Positions 48,694 through 60,664 of a stretch of 64,000 bases of DNA are shown here, piece by piece. Source of the DNA: Corynebacterium sp. (GTDB lineage Bacteria; Actinomycetota; Actinomycetes; Mycobacteriales; Mycobacteriaceae); assembly GCF_030532965.1 (NCBI RefSeq), contig NZ_JAUNKC010000011.1, forward strand, positions 1 through 64,000, written 5' to 3'. Made by a program: the position numbers and the translations under genes. Below the pieces are notes generated by a model. It was not told where the DNA came from, made no database searches, and saw only the letters and a program-made list of their open reading frames with translations. Positions within the stretch are counted from its first letter, which is position 1; each line of letters opens with the position of its first letter.

Positions 48694-49488
48694 ATGCCCG
48701 CGATTGTGGTGTTGGTGAAAAATGTGCCAGATACCTGGTCGGTTCGAACGCTAGATTCGGACTTCACCCTGAACCGGGAGGGGGTGGACAACGTACTGGA
48801 TGAAATTAACGAATTTGCTGTTGAACAGGCCCTTCGGCTGCGTGATGATAACGCTGATGCTGGCTTTGAGGTGGTTGCGTTGTCGGCTGGCCCGGGTGGT
48901 TCAGAAGAAGCACTGCGTAAGGCCTTAGCCATGGGGGCGGATCGGGCCGTGTTATTGGCCGATCCGGCGTTAGCAGGTTCCGATGTCATCGGTACTGCCT
49001 GGGCGCTGACCAATGCGATTAACCAGATTCCTGACGTTGCGCTTGTTGTAGCGGGCAATGCTTCCTCGGATGGGGCGATGGGGGCGCTTCCGGGAATCCT
49101 CGCGGAATACCGGAACCAGCCTGCATTGACGTCGTGTAAGTCTGTGCAGTTGTCCGGCAATGTTGTCCGGGGAGTCCGGGAAACCCATGATGGTGATTAC
49201 GATATTGAGGCACCACTGCCTGCTATCGTGACGGTTACCGACAAGGCAGATAAGCCCAGGTTCCCGAATTTCAAGGGCATTATGGCTGCAAAGAAAGCAG
49301 AAATTGCGTCGTTGAGTCTCGCCGAGATTGGGGTGGCGGCCGAACAGGTCGGCTTGGGGCACGCGTCTACCGCCGTTACTGCCGCGCAGGCTCGGCCCGC
49401 CCGGAGCCAGGGTGATGTAATTCGCGATGATGCAGCGACAGCTGCGCAGAAGATTGTTGACTTCCTAGCAGCAGAGAACCTGCTGTAA
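48694..49488 (+). CDS. etfB: Electron transfer flavoprotein subunit beta
   Basis: A 264-aa subunit that with EtfA carries electrons from acyl-CoA dehydrogenases to the quinone pool. The AMP-binding part has VVALSAGPGGSEEALRKALAMGADRAVLL, and VAGNASSDGAMGALPGILAEY matches the family signature. An AAAGGTGAG ribosome site precedes the ATG. First gene of an etfB-etfA-cysteine desulfurase set. Confidence 0.96.
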   Translation: MPAIVVLVKNVPDTWSVRTLDSDFTLNREGVDNVLDEINEFAVEQALRLRDDNADAGFEVVALSAGPGGSEEALRKALAMGADRAVLLADPALAGSDVIGTAWALTNAINQIPDVALVVAGNASSDGAMGALPGILAEYRNQPALTSCKSVQLSGNVVRGVRETHDGDYDIEAPLPAIVTVTDKADKPRFPNFKGIMAAKKAEIASLSLAEIGVAAEQVGLGHASTAVTAAQARPARSQGDVIRDDAATAAQKIVDFLAAENLL

Positions 49489-49526
49489 CCCGATACGATC
49501 AGAAACGACTTTGAGGAGAATTATTC

Positions 49527-50486
49527 ATGTCTAATGCTTATGTTCTGGTCGAGTATTCCGGCGATCAGGTGCTGGGTACCACAGCGGATCTCATCGCCGC
49601 CGCTAAGGTTTTCGGCGCAGTGACTGCAGTTATCGTCTCGGCTCCTGGCGCCCACACTGGTCTTCACGACCAGTTGCGCGCCATGGGGGCTGATGCGATT
49701 GTTGCGGCGGAAGCCGCCGACCTTGATACGCGCATTGTTCTACCGGCGGTTGACGCGTTGAGTATGTTGGCTGCGGGCGCGCCCGCCCCGATCGTGCTGG
49801 ACGCCGGTGCGCACGGCAATGAAATCGCTGGCCGCTTGGCCGCTAGGCTTGCTTCGGGTGTGTTGTGTGACGTCGTCGGTATTAACGCCGACCGGACTGC
49901 CGCAATGAGTATTTTTGGTGATTCGATTGAAGTCACCGCAGCGGTAGGCGGCACCAGCCCGATCTACACCGTTCGCCCCGGTGCGATCACAGCTACTGTA
50001 GGTGCCGCTGGTGCGGGCACATTCAGTAGCTTTGCGCTGCCTGCCGCGACGGTTAAAGATGTCACAGTTACCAATTTCGTTCCGGCTGCCAAGGGTGACC
50101 GCCCGGAGCTTACTGCCGCCAAGGTTGTCGTGGCTGGCGGTCGGGGCGTGGAATCAGCGGAGAATTTCCACTCCGTCGTGGAGCCGCTTGCCGACGCCTT
50201 GGGTGGCGCTGTCGGTGCTACCCGCGACGCGGTCGACCTGGGGTGGTACCCACCGCAATTCCAGGTGGGGCAGACCGGTGTGACCGTTTCCCCGGATGTG
50301 TACATCGGCTTGGGTGTCTCCGGGGCGATTCAGCACACCTCGGGCATGCAAACCGCCAATAAGATCATCGTGGTGAATAACGATGAGGATGCGCCGTTCT
50401 TCCAGATCGCCGATCTTGGCGTTGTGGGTGATCTGCACGAGATCGTTCCGGAAGTAGTGGCGGAAATAGCCCGGCGACGCGGATAA
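49527..50486 (+). CDS. etfA: Electron transfer flavoprotein subunit alpha
   Basis: A 319-aa FAD-binding subunit. The C-terminal FAD domain has VVAGGRGV, VGATRDAVDLGW and the signature GLGVSGAIQHTSGM followed by IIVVNNDEDAPFFQIADLGVVGD. AGGAGAA precedes the ATG, 38 nt after etfB. Confidence 0.97.
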   Translation: MSNAYVLVEYSGDQVLGTTADLIAAAKVFGAVTAVIVSAPGAHTGLHDQLRAMGADAIVAAEAADLDTRIVLPAVDALSMLAAGAPAPIVLDAGAHGNEIAGRLAARLASGVLCDVVGINADRTAAMSIFGDSIEVTAAVGGTSPIYTVRPGAITATVGAAGAGTFSSFALPAATVKDVTVTNFVPAAKGDRPELTAAKVVVAGGRGVESAENFHSVVEPLADALGGAVGATRDAVDLGWYPPQFQVGQTGVTVSPDVYIGLGVSGAIQHTSGMQTANKIIVVNNDEDAPFFQIADLGVVGDLHEIVPEVVAEIARRRG

Positions 50487-50534
50487 CCGGCGAGCCGGGG
50501 CGCGAGGAGAAAACGAGGATTGTTGACAATACCG

Positions 50535-51665
50535 ATGCGATACTTCGATCACGCGGCTACTACCGTCATGCGCGAGTCCGCCCGGGAGGCCTGGTATAAG
50601 GCGAGCTACGAATTCAACCCGGCTGGTCAATACCAATTGGCTAGGCGGGCGCGTAGCGTGCTGGAGGACGCTAGGGAACAAGTCGCGGCGCTTATTGGAT
50701 GCGAACCAATCGAGGTTATTTTTACCGCCTCGGGAACGGAAGCGGACAATATCGCGCTTAAAGGCCTATGGCGGGCTCGAAACTTAATTTCACCTCGGGT
50801 GATTAGCACCGAGATTGAGCACTCCGCAGTGTTTGAAACCGCCCGATATTTAGAATCCCTCGGCGCTGAATTGGAGTTATTGCCGGTTGATTCGTCTGGT
50901 TTCGTTTACGACCCGGCGGATGTTTTGGACACGCCAGCGGCGGTGGCCACCTGCATGTGGGCCAATAACGAAACCGGTGCTATTCAAGATGTGGCGCAGA
51001 TAGGTGAAAAGCTGGCCGCTACCGGAACGCCGTTTCATATCGATGCGGTTCAGGTTTTGGGAAAACTCCCCATCAAGTTTGATAGCCTCAATGCCACCAC
51101 GTTGGCTGGAAGTGGCCATAAATTTGGCGGCCCGCGCGGAGTGGGCATTTTGGTGGCCAGGCGGTCACCCGCCCCGGAGCCGTTGTTTCACGGCGGCGGG
51201 CAGGAACGCGGCATTCGTTCCGGAACCGTCGATGTGGCTGGTGCTGCGGGGCTTGCCGCAGCTTTGCAGGAGGCCTGCGATGAGATGGACAGCCATGAGC
51301 AGCGGCTCCACAGGCTTAAATGCACGCTTATCGACGCCATCCAGGCGGCGATTCCCGACGCGCGCTTAAACACCCCCGAGCATTCGCTTGCCACCCATAT
51401 CAATATCAGCATCCCGGGCACGGAAGGCGATAGCCTGATTATGCTCTTGGATTCCCACGGCATTGCGGCTAGCACCGGATCGGCTTGCGCCAACGGGGTT
51501 AACCGTGCGTCGCGGGTTCTGCTGGCCCAGGGGCTTTCCGAAAGTCTCGCACGTGGCACTCTTCGGCTGAGCATGGGCTACACCACCACCGATGAGGATG
51601 TCGCGTACCTTATTGAACATTTGCCGAAAGTTATCGCGCAGGCGAAAGCTGCGGGAATGGCGTAG
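50535..51665 (+). CDS. iscS: Cysteine desulfurase (NifS/IscS family)
   Basis: A 376-aa PLP enzyme that removes sulfur from cysteine for Fe-S clusters and tRNA thiolation. PLP Lys196 is in SGHKFGG, and the persulfide-forming Cys318 is in STGSACANG. The N-terminal YFDHAATT is standard. ATG at 50535 fits the family start; a TTG at 50520, better spaced from GAGGAG, is an alternative. mnmA, whose product takes sulfur from such enzymes, lies about 2.6 kb downstream. Confidence 0.94.
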   Translation: MRYFDHAATTVMRESAREAWYKASYEFNPAGQYQLARRARSVLEDAREQVAALIGCEPIEVIFTASGTEADNIALKGLWRARNLISPRVISTEIEHSAVFETARYLESLGAELELLPVDSSGFVYDPADVLDTPAAVATCMWANNETGAIQDVAQIGEKLAATGTPFHIDAVQVLGKLPIKFDSLNATTLAGSGHKFGGPRGVGILVARRSPAPEPLFHGGGQERGIRSGTVDVAGAAGLAAALQEACDEMDSHEQRLHRLKCTLIDAIQAAIPDARLNTPEHSLATHINISIPGTEGDSLIMLLDSHGIAASTGSACANGVNRASRVLLAQGLSESLARGTLRLSMGYTTTDEDVAYLIEHLPKVIAQAKAAGMA

Positions 51666-51679
51666 CAGCCCCACTAAAA

Positions 51680-51717
51680 AGCCGCTGTAATCGAAGTTTT
51701 CTCCGATTACAGCGGCT
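51680..51717. terminator. Bidirectional terminator
   Basis: A 14-bp perfect stem (51680-51693 with 51704-51717), 10-nt loop, between convergent genes. The minus side has a run of five T. Confidence 0.85.
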
Positions 51718-51745
51718 CTTGTAGTAGCTTAACCCTTTTTAGGGA

Positions 51746-53101
51746 TTATTCGCCTTCGATGCCGAACCCACGGGCAAAGGTCGGCCAGGAATCCTTCATG
51801 TCGTTGACCCAGTAGTACCAGGTGTGGACACCGACGTTGCGGAACTTAAAGTCCGCCGGAATATCCAATCGATTCAATTTCACCCGCAGATCGTGGGTAC
51901 AAGCATTGGTGCCAGCCTCAATGAGGCCGCCGACCACGGCGATGTCCGAGGACGTGGTGAACGCAGCCAACGATGCTTCTTCCGCCTGGTTCTTAATCAG
52001 GCCATTGAGGGTCTCCCGGTCGGAGATCAAACCGGAACCATTCGAAACATAGATCTGGGATCCACGAAGCCCCTCCGCCTGGATCAGCGCGTCGTGTTCA
52101 ATGGCGCGCTGGCTGCCCTTCGGTCCGAAGACCTGTTGCGGGCTAATCCCGTCCCGGTCAAGCGTGAACTTGGTAAACAACGACGGCAAGGTCTTCGAGG
52201 TTGCTGCACAACCCGAGAACGACCCAACAGCGTCGTAGAAACCTGGATTGCGGGCAGCCAACAGCAGCGAGGATGTTGCTGACATCGACAGGCCAGCGAT
52301 ACCGCGCTTGTCGTTGGCTTGGATAAGCTCGTGGCTTTCCAGCGGCTTCGGCAGTTCCTGGGTGAGGAAGGTTTCCCAGCGCTGCGGGCCACGAATGTAT
52401 TCGGTGCCATCGACATCTTCGGCCCAGTCCACGTAGTACGAGAACGCGCCGCGCATCGGGATGACCACGTTGATGTTCTTATCAAGGTAGAAGTCAATGG
52501 TCTCGTTGTAACTCAACCACGTGGTGGACTGTTCGCCACCACCGGCACCATTGAGCAGATACAGGATCGGACGATTCGGGTCTTTAGCCCGTATAACCGC
52601 TAACGGAATGCTGCGATTATTCATCGAAGGAGACGTCGCAGAAAACTCCATCACCCGGGGGCGACCCTGGCTATCAGTGGATCGCGAATAGCTCTTGATC
52701 TTATCGCGCCACTTTTCGTCGTTGAATTCATGAACGAGCGGCGCAGCAGGATTAGCGGTAAGCACCGACGGCTGGGCGGTGGCTGCTGCTGCGCGCATCC
52801 GGTCGGCCAGCGGGGTGCTGTCGACCGTGGCGTCACCGGTAGCGGCCTCAGGATCGGTTGCACCGTCTGGTTGGGTTTTCGGTTTATCTTCCGAGGACAA
52901 GCTGCCATCGGAAAGCTCTGACCCACTGTTTGCTTCTTCCTGAGGTGCCGGTTGGGTACCAGCTTCCGATTCCTGCGTCGTATCCTCCACCGGCGTCACC
53001 ACCGAGGGGGCGGTGGATTCTTGCGCCGAAACCACTGGCACAGTTCCAGCAGCCATCGCAATGCACGCTGTAAGTGCTGTGCCAAGAGCCAGTTTCCGCA
53101 T
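51746..53101 (-). CDS. Secreted trehalose corynomycolyltransferase (antigen 85 type)
   Basis: A 451-aa exported esterase of the mycolyltransferase family that moves corynomycolate between trehalose esters and arabinogalactan in the outer membrane of Corynebacteriales. The signal peptide ends at VSA (26). An acidic Pro/Glu-rich linker (27-95) comes before the alpha/beta-hydrolase domain. The nucleophile is Ser274 in GLSMSA and the likely base is His426 in VGVHTWYYW. AAAGGA precedes the ATG. This gene is strong evidence for a mycolic-acid bacterium. Confidence 0.93.
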   Translation of the reverse strand: MRKLALGTALTACIAMAAGTVPVVSAQESTAPSVVTPVEDTTQESEAGTQPAPQEEANSGSELSDGSLSSEDKPKTQPDGATDPEAATGDATVDSTPLADRMRAAAATAQPSVLTANPAAPLVHEFNDEKWRDKIKSYSRSTDSQGRPRVMEFSATSPSMNNRSIPLAVIRAKDPNRPILYLLNGAGGGEQSTTWLSYNETIDFYLDKNINVVIPMRGAFSYYVDWAEDVDGTEYIRGPQRWETFLTQELPKPLESHELIQANDKRGIAGLSMSATSSLLLAARNPGFYDAVGSFSGCAATSKTLPSLFTKFTLDRDGISPQQVFGPKGSQRAIEHDALIQAEGLRGSQIYVSNGSGLISDRETLNGLIKNQAEEASLAAFTTSSDIAVVGGLIEAGTNACTHDLRVKLNRLDIPADFKFRNVGVHTWYYWVNDMKDSWPTFARGFGIEGE

Positions 53102-53235
53102 GGGATTCCTTTCCGATGAGAAAATTTTTCTAATCAGTCTAAAGACACTACCAAAGTTCTACATAGCCTATCGCCAAACATGGAGGAAAGATTACGCTGC
53201 GTTAAAAATAATTCTCGGATTCGCCGCGCGCGCCG

Positions 53236-54117
53236 TTAATCGTCGACAAGCAAACTGCCGCCCCGCATGAACTCCCGCACCCCGGCCTCATCCTTATAAT
53301 GAGCAGGCACCCCACCACCAAGCAACTGCCGGGTCATCGCGGCTGCCGTAGCATCACCAGCGATCGGAAACGGAAGATGGGAGCCGAACAAAATAATATT
53401 GCCGTAGCGGCGTCCCTTAAACATCGGTGGGTCTGCAATCGCAGCAACATGCGGAAAAACCTCCGCCAACGTCACCAATTCCGACCGCGCCACCGTTAAA
53501 TCCTTATGGTCGCCGCAATTGGCCGCATACAACCCATCGGGCGCTAACGCCCGAGCGGCCAGCCGTGCGAACTGAACGGTTGTTAGATTATGTGGGGTTG
53601 TCGCGCCAGAAAACACATCCCGAATAATCACATCCCTGCTGTTTGGCTGCACCGATTCCACCACCGTGCGGGCATCCCCAACCCGAATCTTCACCCGAGG
53701 TGCTGCTGGAATCGGAAACCAACTGCGCACCAACTCCGTCAGTTTTGCGTCTAACTCCACCACCGTATTCCGTGATTTCGGATACCGGTCGGCAAAATGC
53801 CAGGCCAATGTGCACGCACCGCCGCCGAGATGGGTAATCCGCAGTCGGTCTGCGTCAAGGTGGGCATCGATAAACGCAGACGTGCCGATCGAAATCCACC
53901 GCATGTACTCATATTCCAAACTTGCTGGATCATCCGAAATATGGCTCGACGGCACCCCGTTAACCAAAATTTCCCACGCCCCAGAGCGGTAGGCATCCGG
54001 GCGCAGCTCCACCGTACCCGTCGACGTTTCGTAAATCCCGGCGATAGGTTCCACCTTGGACTTGTCCCGCCCGCTTGTCGACGCCGAACGTCGCTGGTTA
54101 CCACGCTTTCTACCCAT
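53236..54117 (-). CDS. Spermidine-synthase-like methyltransferase-fold protein
   Basis: A 293-aa protein with the spermidine synthase / class I methyltransferase fold: ITHLGGGACTLAWHFADR, NTVVELDAKL, RVKIRVGDAR and DVIIRDVFSGATTPHNLTT. The first ~30 residues are basic and probably flexible. No polyamine genes are near, so aminopropyl transfer is not proven. TACCAT (54126-54131) ends 8 nt before the ATG at 54117, giving a leaderless message. Confidence 0.8.
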   Translation of the reverse strand: MGRKRGNQRRSASTSGRDKSKVEPIAGIYETSTGTVELRPDAYRSGAWEILVNGVPSSHISDDPASLEYEYMRWISIGTSAFIDAHLDADRLRITHLGGGACTLAWHFADRYPKSRNTVVELDAKLTELVRSWFPIPAAPRVKIRVGDARTVVESVQPNSRDVIIRDVFSGATTPHNLTTVQFARLAARALAPDGLYAANCGDHKDLTVARSELVTLAEVFPHVAAIADPPMFKGRRYGNIILFGSHLPFPIAGDATAAAMTRQLLGGGVPAHYKDEAGVREFMRGGSLLVDD

Positions 54118-54125
54118 GATCGCTT

Positions 54126-54131
54126 ATGGTA
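54126..54131 (-). promoter_or_regulatory. -10 box of the spermidine-synthase-like gene
   Basis: TACCAT on the minus strand, 8 nt before the start codon, no ribosome site between. Confidence 0.4.
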
Positions 54132-54242
54132 ACCCGTCAACCGCCACCACGGCTAACCACAAACCTCAATTGCAAAACCCGACACTTATCACAAATAATG
54201 AAACAACCATTCCCACATTAATAAAACAGATAAGGAGAACTC

Positions 54243-55373
54243 ATGCGAGTGCTCGCAGCCATGAGCGGCGGCGTAGATTCAGCAGTAGCTGCGGCCCGCG
54301 CAGTCCAAGCAGGCCACGACGTTGTCGGCGTACACCTAGCCTTAAGCCAAGACCCCCAAGCCGTCCGCGAATCCTCCAGGGGGTGCTGTTCCCTGGAAGA
54401 CTCCGCAGACGCGCGCCGAGTATGCGACAAACTAGGCATTCCGTTTTATGTGTGGGATTTCTCGGACCGATTCAAAGCGGATGTGATTGATGATTTCGTC
54501 GAATCCTACGAACGCGGCGAAACCCCGAACCCGTGTTTGCGATGCAACGAGAAGATCAAATTCGCGGCACTTTTGGAACGCGGCATCGCCTTAGGCTTCG
54601 ATGCCGTGGTCACCGGGCACTACGCGCGGTTAACCCAGCCGGTTGACGGTGGGGACGGCTATCTGCGGCGCGGAGTTGATCCGGAAAAGGATCAATCCTA
54701 CGTGCTGGGCGTACTAGGAAGCCACGAAATTGCGCACTGCATGTTCCCGGTCGGGGATACGCTCAAACCAGATATTCGGAAGGAAGCTGCTGAATTAGGG
54801 TTCTCGGTGGCCAGCAAGCCGGATTCCTACGACATCTGTTTTATCCCCGATGGCAATACCCAAGTGTTTCTGGGCAACCGGATCGGCATTCGCCGGGGCG
54901 TCATCGTCGATACCGCCGGTAACACCCTAAAAGAACACGATGGTGCCTGGAATTTCACCATCGGTCAACGCAAGGGCCTTGATATTAAGCAGCCTGCTGT
55001 GGATGGCAAACCCCGCTACGTCACCGATATTGACGCCGAAACTGGCACCGTGACCGTTGGCTCCCGCGAGGATCTGGCCGTGGGGATCATCCACGCCGAC
55101 CGGTTGAAATACCTACACCCCAAGATGCGCGGCAGCTTTGCCTGCGAGGTGCAAGTACGCGCCCACGGCTCCGTCGTGCCATGCCAGGCCGACGTGGATA
55201 CCGAAGCCGACCGCATGACGCTGCGCCTACACAAACCACTCTCCGGGGTGGCGCGTGGCCAAGCCGCCGTTTTATACCTACCCGATGAACACGGCGACAT
55301 TGTTTTAGGCTCCGGCACCATCTGCGGGACAGTCTCCACCACAGCACTGGACGATGAGCCCGTAGCCGAATAA
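54243..55373 (+). CDS. mnmA: tRNA-specific 2-thiouridylase
   Basis: A 376-aa enzyme that puts sulfur on U34 of tRNA-Lys, -Glu and -Gln. The ATP-PPase loop is SGGVDS (8-13); Cys98 and Cys101 (NPCLRC) and Cys199 (YDICFIPDG) are the catalytic cysteines. The C-terminal beta-barrel is complete. AAGGAGA precedes the ATG. The next gene starts 2 nt beyond its stop. Confidence 0.97.
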   Translation: MRVLAAMSGGVDSAVAAARAVQAGHDVVGVHLALSQDPQAVRESSRGCCSLEDSADARRVCDKLGIPFYVWDFSDRFKADVIDDFVESYERGETPNPCLRCNEKIKFAALLERGIALGFDAVVTGHYARLTQPVDGGDGYLRRGVDPEKDQSYVLGVLGSHEIAHCMFPVGDTLKPDIRKEAAELGFSVASKPDSYDICFIPDGNTQVFLGNRIGIRRGVIVDTAGNTLKEHDGAWNFTIGQRKGLDIKQPAVDGKPRYVTDIDAETGTVTVGSREDLAVGIIHADRLKYLHPKMRGSFACEVQVRAHGSVVPCQADVDTEADRMTLRLHKPLSGVARGQAAVLYLPDEHGDIVLGSGTICGTVSTTALDDEPVAE

Positions 55374-55375
55374 CC

Positions 55376-56383
55376 ATGAGTATTGTCGCATATAACCTCG
55401 GGCCAATGCCGGGAAAGACAACCGCCGATCTCATCGCCGCCGCAGATGTCATCGCCGGTGAAACCGGGAACCTGCGCACCTTTCCCCGGCTACCAAACCG
55501 GGGACTAGGCGCGGACCTCGTCGGTGCCACCTGCGCACTTGCACCGGATCTACCCGTGGAACCTGGACCGCGCGGCTGGCGGCTGAGCACCCGACCGCAG
55601 TTGGTCACCCGTAGGCTATGGGACAACATCCAACGCGACGGCGACATCGTGGAAGAACAATGGGCCAGCTCAACCGCACCGGTGCAACTGGAAGTGCTCG
55701 GCCCGTGGGCGTTGGCCACCGCAGTCGAACTGCCCAATGGGCACCGAGCAGTCACAGACACTGGTGCACTACGCGACATCACTGAGGTACTCAGTCACGG
55801 AATTACCAAACACGCCGCCCAACTCAACCGCAGGTTCGGCGGCATGGTCGACGTGTTGCTGGTGGAATCGTGCCTTCACGCGCTTGAAACGGGAACGGTA
55901 CCCGGAACCTCCGACTTCGATACGATCGCCCCAATCCACACCAAAGAGCTTGGGCAACGGCTATTCGAGGTGTGCTCAACACTGAAGAATGAGACGATCC
56001 GATCTGTGCGAATTTCCCAAATTGGTGCAACCCCAGTCCTCGATATCGCACAGCTAGCCAGACCCGACGCTATGGTGCTGGGGCTTCAGGCCATTCGTGG
56101 TACCGAGACGTTGGATAGCGTCGGGGAATTCCTCACCGCCGGCATTTCACTCAGCCTCGGATGCGTGTCACCCGGCGCCCGCCCGGAATCCGCACGGAAA
56201 GTAGCGCAGAAGATTGCCTCGCTTTTCGACGAATTATCCTTCGACCGCACCGCCATCACCGAACAAGCGGAACTCACCACCGCCGCATTTGTAGATTCCT
56301 TAGCACTTTTCGACGCCGCCCACACGCTGCAAACCGTGCGGCTAGCGGCCGAAATCCTAGGCCGCGACGCCGGGAACCTTTAA
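55376..56383 (+). CDS. MetE-C-like barrel protein of unknown function
   Basis: A 335-aa protein resembling the C-terminal barrel of cobalamin-independent methionine synthase (GPMPGKTTADLI, LEVLGPWALATAVELPNG, SLGCVSPGARPES). The His-x-Cys zinc ligand pair of true MetE is not seen, so methyl transfer to homocysteine is doubtful. From memory, mycobacteria keep a like protein between trmU and ligA. It starts 2 nt after mnmA and is surely co-transcribed. Confidence 0.75.
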   Translation: MSIVAYNLGPMPGKTTADLIAAADVIAGETGNLRTFPRLPNRGLGADLVGATCALAPDLPVEPGPRGWRLSTRPQLVTRRLWDNIQRDGDIVEEQWASSTAPVQLEVLGPWALATAVELPNGHRAVTDTGALRDITEVLSHGITKHAAQLNRRFGGMVDVLLVESCLHALETGTVPGTSDFDTIAPIHTKELGQRLFEVCSTLKNETIRSVRISQIGATPVLDIAQLARPDAMVLGLQAIRGTETLDSVGEFLTAGISLSLGCVSPGARPESARKVAQKIASLFDELSFDRTAITEQAELTTAAFVDSLALFDAAHTLQTVRLAAEILGRDAGNL

Positions 56384-56390
56384 CCACCAC

Positions 56391-57101
56391 CTAGTCCGCA
56401 TTCTGCATCGGCCACGCGGTATTAACATCAGAGGCATCCCGCCCCCGACTTTCCAAATACTTCTTCAAATCCGTTTGGGAGTTGTAATACCCAACCGCCT
56501 GAAACTCCATGAGCTCTTCCAACGTGAGATCCTTAATCCGCGCCGCAAACCGCCGTTTCGCCTGAACCCACGCAATCCGCGCGGCAGCCAACGCGTCACT
56601 GGTCGCCTCATGGGCATTATCCAACCGGACGTTGTACTCCTCACATAAATCTGTCAACGTGCGCTTACCCTTGCGATACGGATCAAGCACCTTGTCCACA
56701 ACAAACGGATCATAAACCGGGCCGGTAACCACAAACGACGGATCAAGCGAATGCAAAACCGTAAGATCATAGGCCGCGTTATACACAATCAACGTGTATC
56801 CATCAGCCCACGCCTGCGTAATTTTCTCAAGGGTTTCCGCCAACACATCAGCGTGCGGACGACCATGCTGCTGCGCATACTCAGTGGTGATTCCATGCAC
56901 ATTTGCGGCGGCCTCCGGGATCGGAATTCCAGGATCAGCCAACATCTCGTACGGGTGGGCTCCCTCAGAATCGACTCGAATTAACGCCGACGTAACAATC
57001 CGGGCTTCAAACGGATTAGCCGACGTAGTTTCTAAATCGAAACTCAACACCTTCATCGGATCAAACTGCGTGCGCAACAGTTCAGTGGGGATGTTCATCA
57101 T
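56391..57101 (-). CDS. DEDD-family 3'-5' exonuclease (DnaQ type)
   Basis: A 236-aa protein with the exonuclease motifs: Exo I FDLETTS, Exo II region YNAAYDLTVL and Exo III HEATSDALAAARI. The His before the last Asp group indicates the DEDDh class. It could proofread or trim RNA or DNA ends; it is not fused to a polymerase. AAGGAAG precedes the ATG. Convergent with the MetE-like gene, 7 nt apart. Confidence 0.9.
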   Translation of the reverse strand: MMNIPTELLRTQFDPMKVLSFDLETTSANPFEARIVTSALIRVDSEGAHPYEMLADPGIPIPEAAANVHGITTEYAQQHGRPHADVLAETLEKITQAWADGYTLIVYNAAYDLTVLHSLDPSFVVTGPVYDPFVVDKVLDPYRKGKRTLTDLCEEYNVRLDNAHEATSDALAAARIAWVQAKRRFAARIKDLTLEELMEFQAVGYYNSQTDLKKYLESRGRDASDVNTAWPMQNAD

Positions 57102-57275
57102 TGCTTCCTTGACCTAACAATCAACTACCAGAGCGAATGGGGGATGGTTCCACCATAAAACACAACCCCAACATGGGGCGAAAGCCGGTAAAAATCCCGA
57201 AAAACCAACCGGGTATATTAACCTGGCACTCAACCATTGCGACCAAGATTAAAAAACAAAAGGGGGAGAACACTC

Positions 57276-57854
57276 ATGAATTCTGATGCCGACCCCTCAC
57301 AACACCCCCATCAGCCTCAACCAGTTCACGATTCCACGACCAGGCGGCAATCAACACGCCCATGGGTACGCGCACTCGGATCAACCCCAGCGCTGGTGAC
57401 GCGCCGGGCCGCGGCGCTGATCATTGATCTCGTAATCGTGGCTACGGCAACGGCGTTGGTGGAAAATATGTGGCGGTACATGATGGGGTGGCAAGCGCCA
57501 GCGAACATCGCGTTGGTTATTTTCGCCATGCTTGGCCTCTATAAAGCAGCTGGTGAAGGCCTGTTTGGCGTCAGTGTGGGGAAGAAGATCACGGGAATTG
57601 ACGTTGACTTCGGTGCACAAAGTTCCGGCACGCTTAATCTGGTGAAGGCCGGTGTGCGAAACGCGTGGTGGGGAAGCGCCTTCGCGTTGGAACCGATTAC
57701 CGACTGGGCAGCCCCTATCTTCAGTTTGATCTTTTGGTTAAGCCTGCTGGCCGTCGTGCTCGATAAAGATCGGCTGAGCCCGATGGATCTTATCACTCGA
57801 ACCCTTGTGGTGCGAAGCGATTATCCTGTGGAAGATGGTGACCACGATCAGTGA
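57276..57854 (+). CDS. RDD-family membrane protein
   Basis: A 192-aa protein with a polar Pro/His-rich N-terminal segment, then the RDD domain: RRAALIIDLVIV starts the first helix, GVSVGKKITGI is the conserved loop, and a third hydrophobic segment follows (IFSLIFWLSLLAVVL). Some RDD proteins transport ions; the role here is unknown. ATG at 57276 follows GGGGGAGA. An upstream in-frame codon at 57237 is less likely. Confidence 0.85.
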   Translation: MNSDADPSQHPHQPQPVHDSTTRRQSTRPWVRALGSTPALVTRRAAALIIDLVIVATATALVENMWRYMMGWQAPANIALVIFAMLGLYKAAGEGLFGVSVGKKITGIDVDFGAQSSGTLNLVKAGVRNAWWGSAFALEPITDWAAPIFSLIFWLSLLAVVLDKDRLSPMDLITRTLVVRSDYPVEDGDHDQ

Positions 57855-57914
57855 TAAAACCGCAGTGTAACGCGTAGTTTTTTCAAAGTGGGCTGTCATG
57901 TCGGGGTCGAAGTC

Positions 57915-57920
57915 TAAACT
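57915..57920 (+). promoter_or_regulatory. -10 box of ligA
   Basis: TAAACT ends 8 nt before the ligA ATG, no ribosome site between; leaderless start. Confidence 0.5.
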
Positions 57921-57922
57921 AA

Positions 57923-59959
<2,037 letters not shown>

Positions 59960-59964
59960 GAACG

Positions 59965-59997
59965 CTAACGGCCGTGGTGAATCACCACGGCCGTTAG
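59965..59997. terminator. Long perfect palindrome between ligA and the ACT-domain gene
   Basis: Arms of 16 bp (59965-59980 and 59982-59997) with one central base form a hairpin touching the convergent gene's stop. There is no U run on either side, so it is a barrier or a weak terminator. Confidence 0.65.
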
Positions 59998-59998
59998 G

Positions 59999-60664
59999 TT
60001 ATCTGCGTAACATTCGCGACAGGATGGTGCCCACGTAGCCGATGTGTTCGACTTCGGAAGGCAAAAAGTCTGGGCCGCCTACTCGGCCGATTATCAACAC
60101 CAACCCGGATTTTCCTAGTGGGGCGGCAGCAAGCGAGGAATCTAATAGCGACCAGGATTCTGGAATCCAAAAGTCTACCTCGGGGTTGAGGATTCGGGCT
60201 GAGGTGATATTGATGAGATCCGGGGCGGAGCCGTCGTCTTCCGGCGCGCCTTCGGAGGCGGTGATGCGTTTAACGGGAGTGCCGTCTTCAAGCAAAATTG
60301 CCCACGAAGAGGTAAGCGCTTGCGGGATGTCGTCGATAAGCTGCGCGATAGTATTGGAATGACTGGAGGCACCGGCGACATTCGCCAACATCTTGATCTG
60401 TCCTCGGCGATCCACGGTGCCGGAAAACGGGCGGATGGAATCAACCTCCACTCCGTCTACGCCGTGGGCTGCGGAAATAAGAACATCCGCCATGACCCCT
60501 GCGGGCAGGTTCACTACCATGTCATCCATGACTGTTCCGTCAGGAAAAGCTTGGACGACATCAACACTTTTGATGTCGCCGCCAGCAGCGCCGATGGCGT
60601 TTGCTAACACTCCGAGGCTGCCTGGGGCGTCGGGGAGCAGTACACGGATGAGGTACGTCGTCAC
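59999..60664 (-). CDS. ACT-domain protein
   Basis: A 221-aa protein with an N-terminal ACT domain (YLIRVLLPDAPGSLGVLANAIGAAGGDI), which in other proteins binds amino acids, and a C-terminal half with GAF-like traits (LGKSGLVLIIGRVGGPDFLPSE). Function unknown. From memory, the same neighbour of ligA and gatC exists in mycobacteria. I chose GTG at 60664, with AAAGGTGGG upstream, over a TTG 21 bases earlier. Confidence 0.8.
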   Translation of the reverse strand: MTTYLIRVLLPDAPGSLGVLANAIGAAGGDIKSVDVVQAFPDGTVMDDMVVNLPAGVMADVLISAAHGVDGVEVDSIRPFSGTVDRRGQIKMLANVAGASSHSNTIAQLIDDIPQALTSSWAILLEDGTPVKRITASEGAPEDDGSAPDLINITSARILNPEVDFWIPESWSLLDSSLAAAPLGKSGLVLIIGRVGGPDFLPSEVEHIGYVGTILSRMLRR

